15,163 nucleotides of DNA from an uncultured bacterium. Its GTDB lineage: Bacteria > Verrucomicrobiota > Kiritimatiellia > RFP12 > UBA1067. This document shows positions 14,103 through 15,163 of this stretch, in pieces. The stretch is from NCBI GenBank assembly GCA_900547945.1, contig URIT01000077.1, forward strand, positions 1 to 15,163, read 5' to 3'. Both the position numbers and the translations under genes were made by a program. The notes under the pieces are model-generated. The model did not search any database and was not told the DNA's origin. It saw only the letters and a list, made by a program, of their open reading frames with translations. Every line of letters starts with the position of its first letter. The first letter of the stretch is position 1.

Positions 14103-15163
14103 TCAAACCTCCTCGATGGCCGCGTCAACGACTGTACGTTTCTCCTTCGAGAACGCGAGGCCGATGAGCGTGAGCGTCTTGCCGTTGCCCGCGAAGCGGT
14201 CGGCGTAATGGTTCGCCTTGATCTGCGCGATCGCCGCTGCCGCCGACGCGCCGAGCTTGAACTCGACCACGTAGCCATGCTCCGGCGTCTCCGCCGTCAT
14301 GTCGATCCGCCCCTCGTTCGTCTTCACCTCGCCGCCGACGTCCACGCCGACCATCTTGAGGACCACATAGACGATCGCCTGCCACATCTGCTCGTTCTGC
14401 CGGTCCGTGAGGTCGTAGGGGATGTTCGCGAAGAGCCGCTTGAGCGCCGCGACGAACCGCTCCGGCTCGCCGGCGTAGAGCGCGTCCACCGCGTCGGCCT
14501 GGATGTCGTTCGCGCGGTTCTGCTCCTGCCCCGTGTAGGCCGGCACGACCTGCCGGAGGAAGGAGTTCTCCACCTCCAGGTTCGGGAAGTCGAGCGCGTA
14601 GCGCCGCGTCGTCCCGCGCTGCTGGAAGCCCGTGATCGTGAGGTAGCCCTTCTGGAAGAGGAGCGTCGTGAAGTCCGCCCGGTCCGGCTCGTAGGTGCCG
14701 AGCACCGACTCGTCCACGTCCACCTTCGCGAAGTTGAGCGGCCGGCGCTTCAGCGCGTCCATCAGGAACGTCGTCATCGCCGTCGTCGCCCAGTAGTTGC
14801 GCAGCTTGCAGGACGCGAGGCAGAGCCCGAGCGAGACCGGGTTGATCACGCGCTCGGCCTCCTCCTCGAACCGGTAGCCGTCGTACCAGCGTTCGATCTC
14901 GGCGAGGCCCTGCGCGCGCGTGAGGCCGTTCGCCTCCGCGAAGCGGCCGAGGAGACCCGGCAGGTTCCGCTCGACCTCCCCGCGCGTGTAGCCGAAGAGC
15001 GTCGCGCAGCTCCGCTCCATCGTCATGTCCTTGAGGTTGTTGAGGTCGGAGAAGATCGAGACCTTCGAGAACTTGCTGATGCCGGTGAGGAACGTGAAGC
15101 GCTGCCGGCCCTCCAGCGTCTTGACGACGGAGTAGAACGCCTTGAGCGCGTTGCGGAACGGGA
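14103..15163 (-). CDS. AAA-ATPase-like / PD-(D/E)XK nuclease-family protein, N-terminus outside window
   Basis: The frame is open from the window end at 15163 to a TGA at 14103, giving 353 visible residues. The N-terminal part with the Walker A motif is cut off. Visible first is the end of the AAA-ATPase-like domain (FTFLTGISKFSKVSIF, then LNNLKD), followed by a helical linker with IERWYDGYRF and INPVSLGL. The C-terminus is the PD-(D/E)XK nuclease-superfamily domain once called DUF1703. Its signature is GRIDMTAE (Asp) followed by GYVVEFKLG (Glu-x-Lys), around 14255-14305, and then QIKANHYADRFAG. Proteins of this kind are common in many copies in gut bacteria, and their role is not established; restriction, defence or transposon-linked roles have been suggested. 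The Met at 15026 is internal, because conserved sequence continues upstream of it. The downstream large GH gene starts 126 bases later. Confidence 0.88.
   Translation of the reverse strand, partial: PFRNALKAFYSVVKTLEGRQRFTFLTGISKFSKVSIFSDLNNLKDMTMERSCATLFGYTRGEVERNLPGLLGRFAEANGLTRAQGLAEIERWYDGYRFEEEAERVINPVSLGLCLASCKLRNYWATTAMTTFLMDALKRRPLNFAKVDVDESVLGTYEPDRADFTTLLFQKGYLTITGFQQRGTTRRYALDFPNLEVENSFLRQVVPAYTGQEQNRANDIQADAVDALYAGEPERFVAALKRLFANIPYDLTDRQNEQMWQAIVYVVLKMVGVDVGGEVKTNEGRIDMTAETPEHGYVVEFKLGASAAAAIAQIKANHYADRFAGNGKTLTLIGLAFSKEKRTVVDAAIEEV

Overview
The window is 15.2 kb of very GC-rich DNA, and every gene I can support lies on the minus strand, so transcription runs from high to low coordinates. 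The gene mix includes large secreted glycoside hydrolases, a sialate O-acetylesterase-like protein, L-rhamnulose kinase and an AAA-ATPase-like/PD-(D/E)XK protein typical of gut genomes. Together with the composition this suggests a carbohydrate-degrading bacterium, perhaps an uncultured gut lineage of the PVC group (Kiritimatiellota, Lentisphaerota or Verrucomicrobiota). That placement is inference, because there is no rRNA or other phylogenetic marker here.

Layout in transcription order: (1) 15163-14103, the C-terminal part of an AAA-ATPase-like/PD-(D/E)XK nuclease-family protein, followed directly by a hairpin at 14058-14100. (2) 13976-9834, a 1380-residue secreted GH2-like protein whose catalytic region departs from the GH2 consensus. 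(3) 9783-9168, a Phd/YefM antitoxin and VapC (PIN) toxin pair with its own putative extended -10 promoter and visibly lower GC. (4) 9115-6662, a canonical secreted GH2 enzyme with both catalytic glutamates. (5) 6627-3499, three overlapping genes: rhamnulokinase, a MenA-like UbiA prenyltransferase and a beta-phosphoglucomutase-like HAD hydrolase, behind a possible leaderless promoter. (6) 3496-3278, a gene-free element bounded by inverted repeats that carries two mirror-image hairpins. (7) 3252-77, a close-packed group of phosphatidylserine decarboxylase, sialate O-acetylesterase-like protein and ribulose-phosphate 3-epimerase, followed one base later by the start of a further reading frame that leaves the window.

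Functionally, the two GH2-type proteins and the acetylesterase carry signal peptides and probably act outside the cytoplasm on decorated polysaccharides. RhaB and Rpe are cytoplasmic steps of sugar catabolism (L-rhamnose and pentose phosphate). Psd and the MenA-like protein are membrane enzymes of phospholipid and possibly quinone synthesis, with no obvious link to the sugar genes.

The most unusual item is the 3278-3496 element. Its two hairpins share the same bulge, 6-bp stem and asymmetric internal loop, while their outer and inner stems differ in sequence yet remain fully paired, which suggests selection on folded structure. The second item of note is the large GH2-like protein, which keeps a candidate nucleophile but has Asn-His-Asn where GH2 enzymes carry the Asn-Glu acid/base. 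No stretch longer than about 250 bases lacks a gene, and I found no tRNA, rRNA, CRISPR array or transposase.
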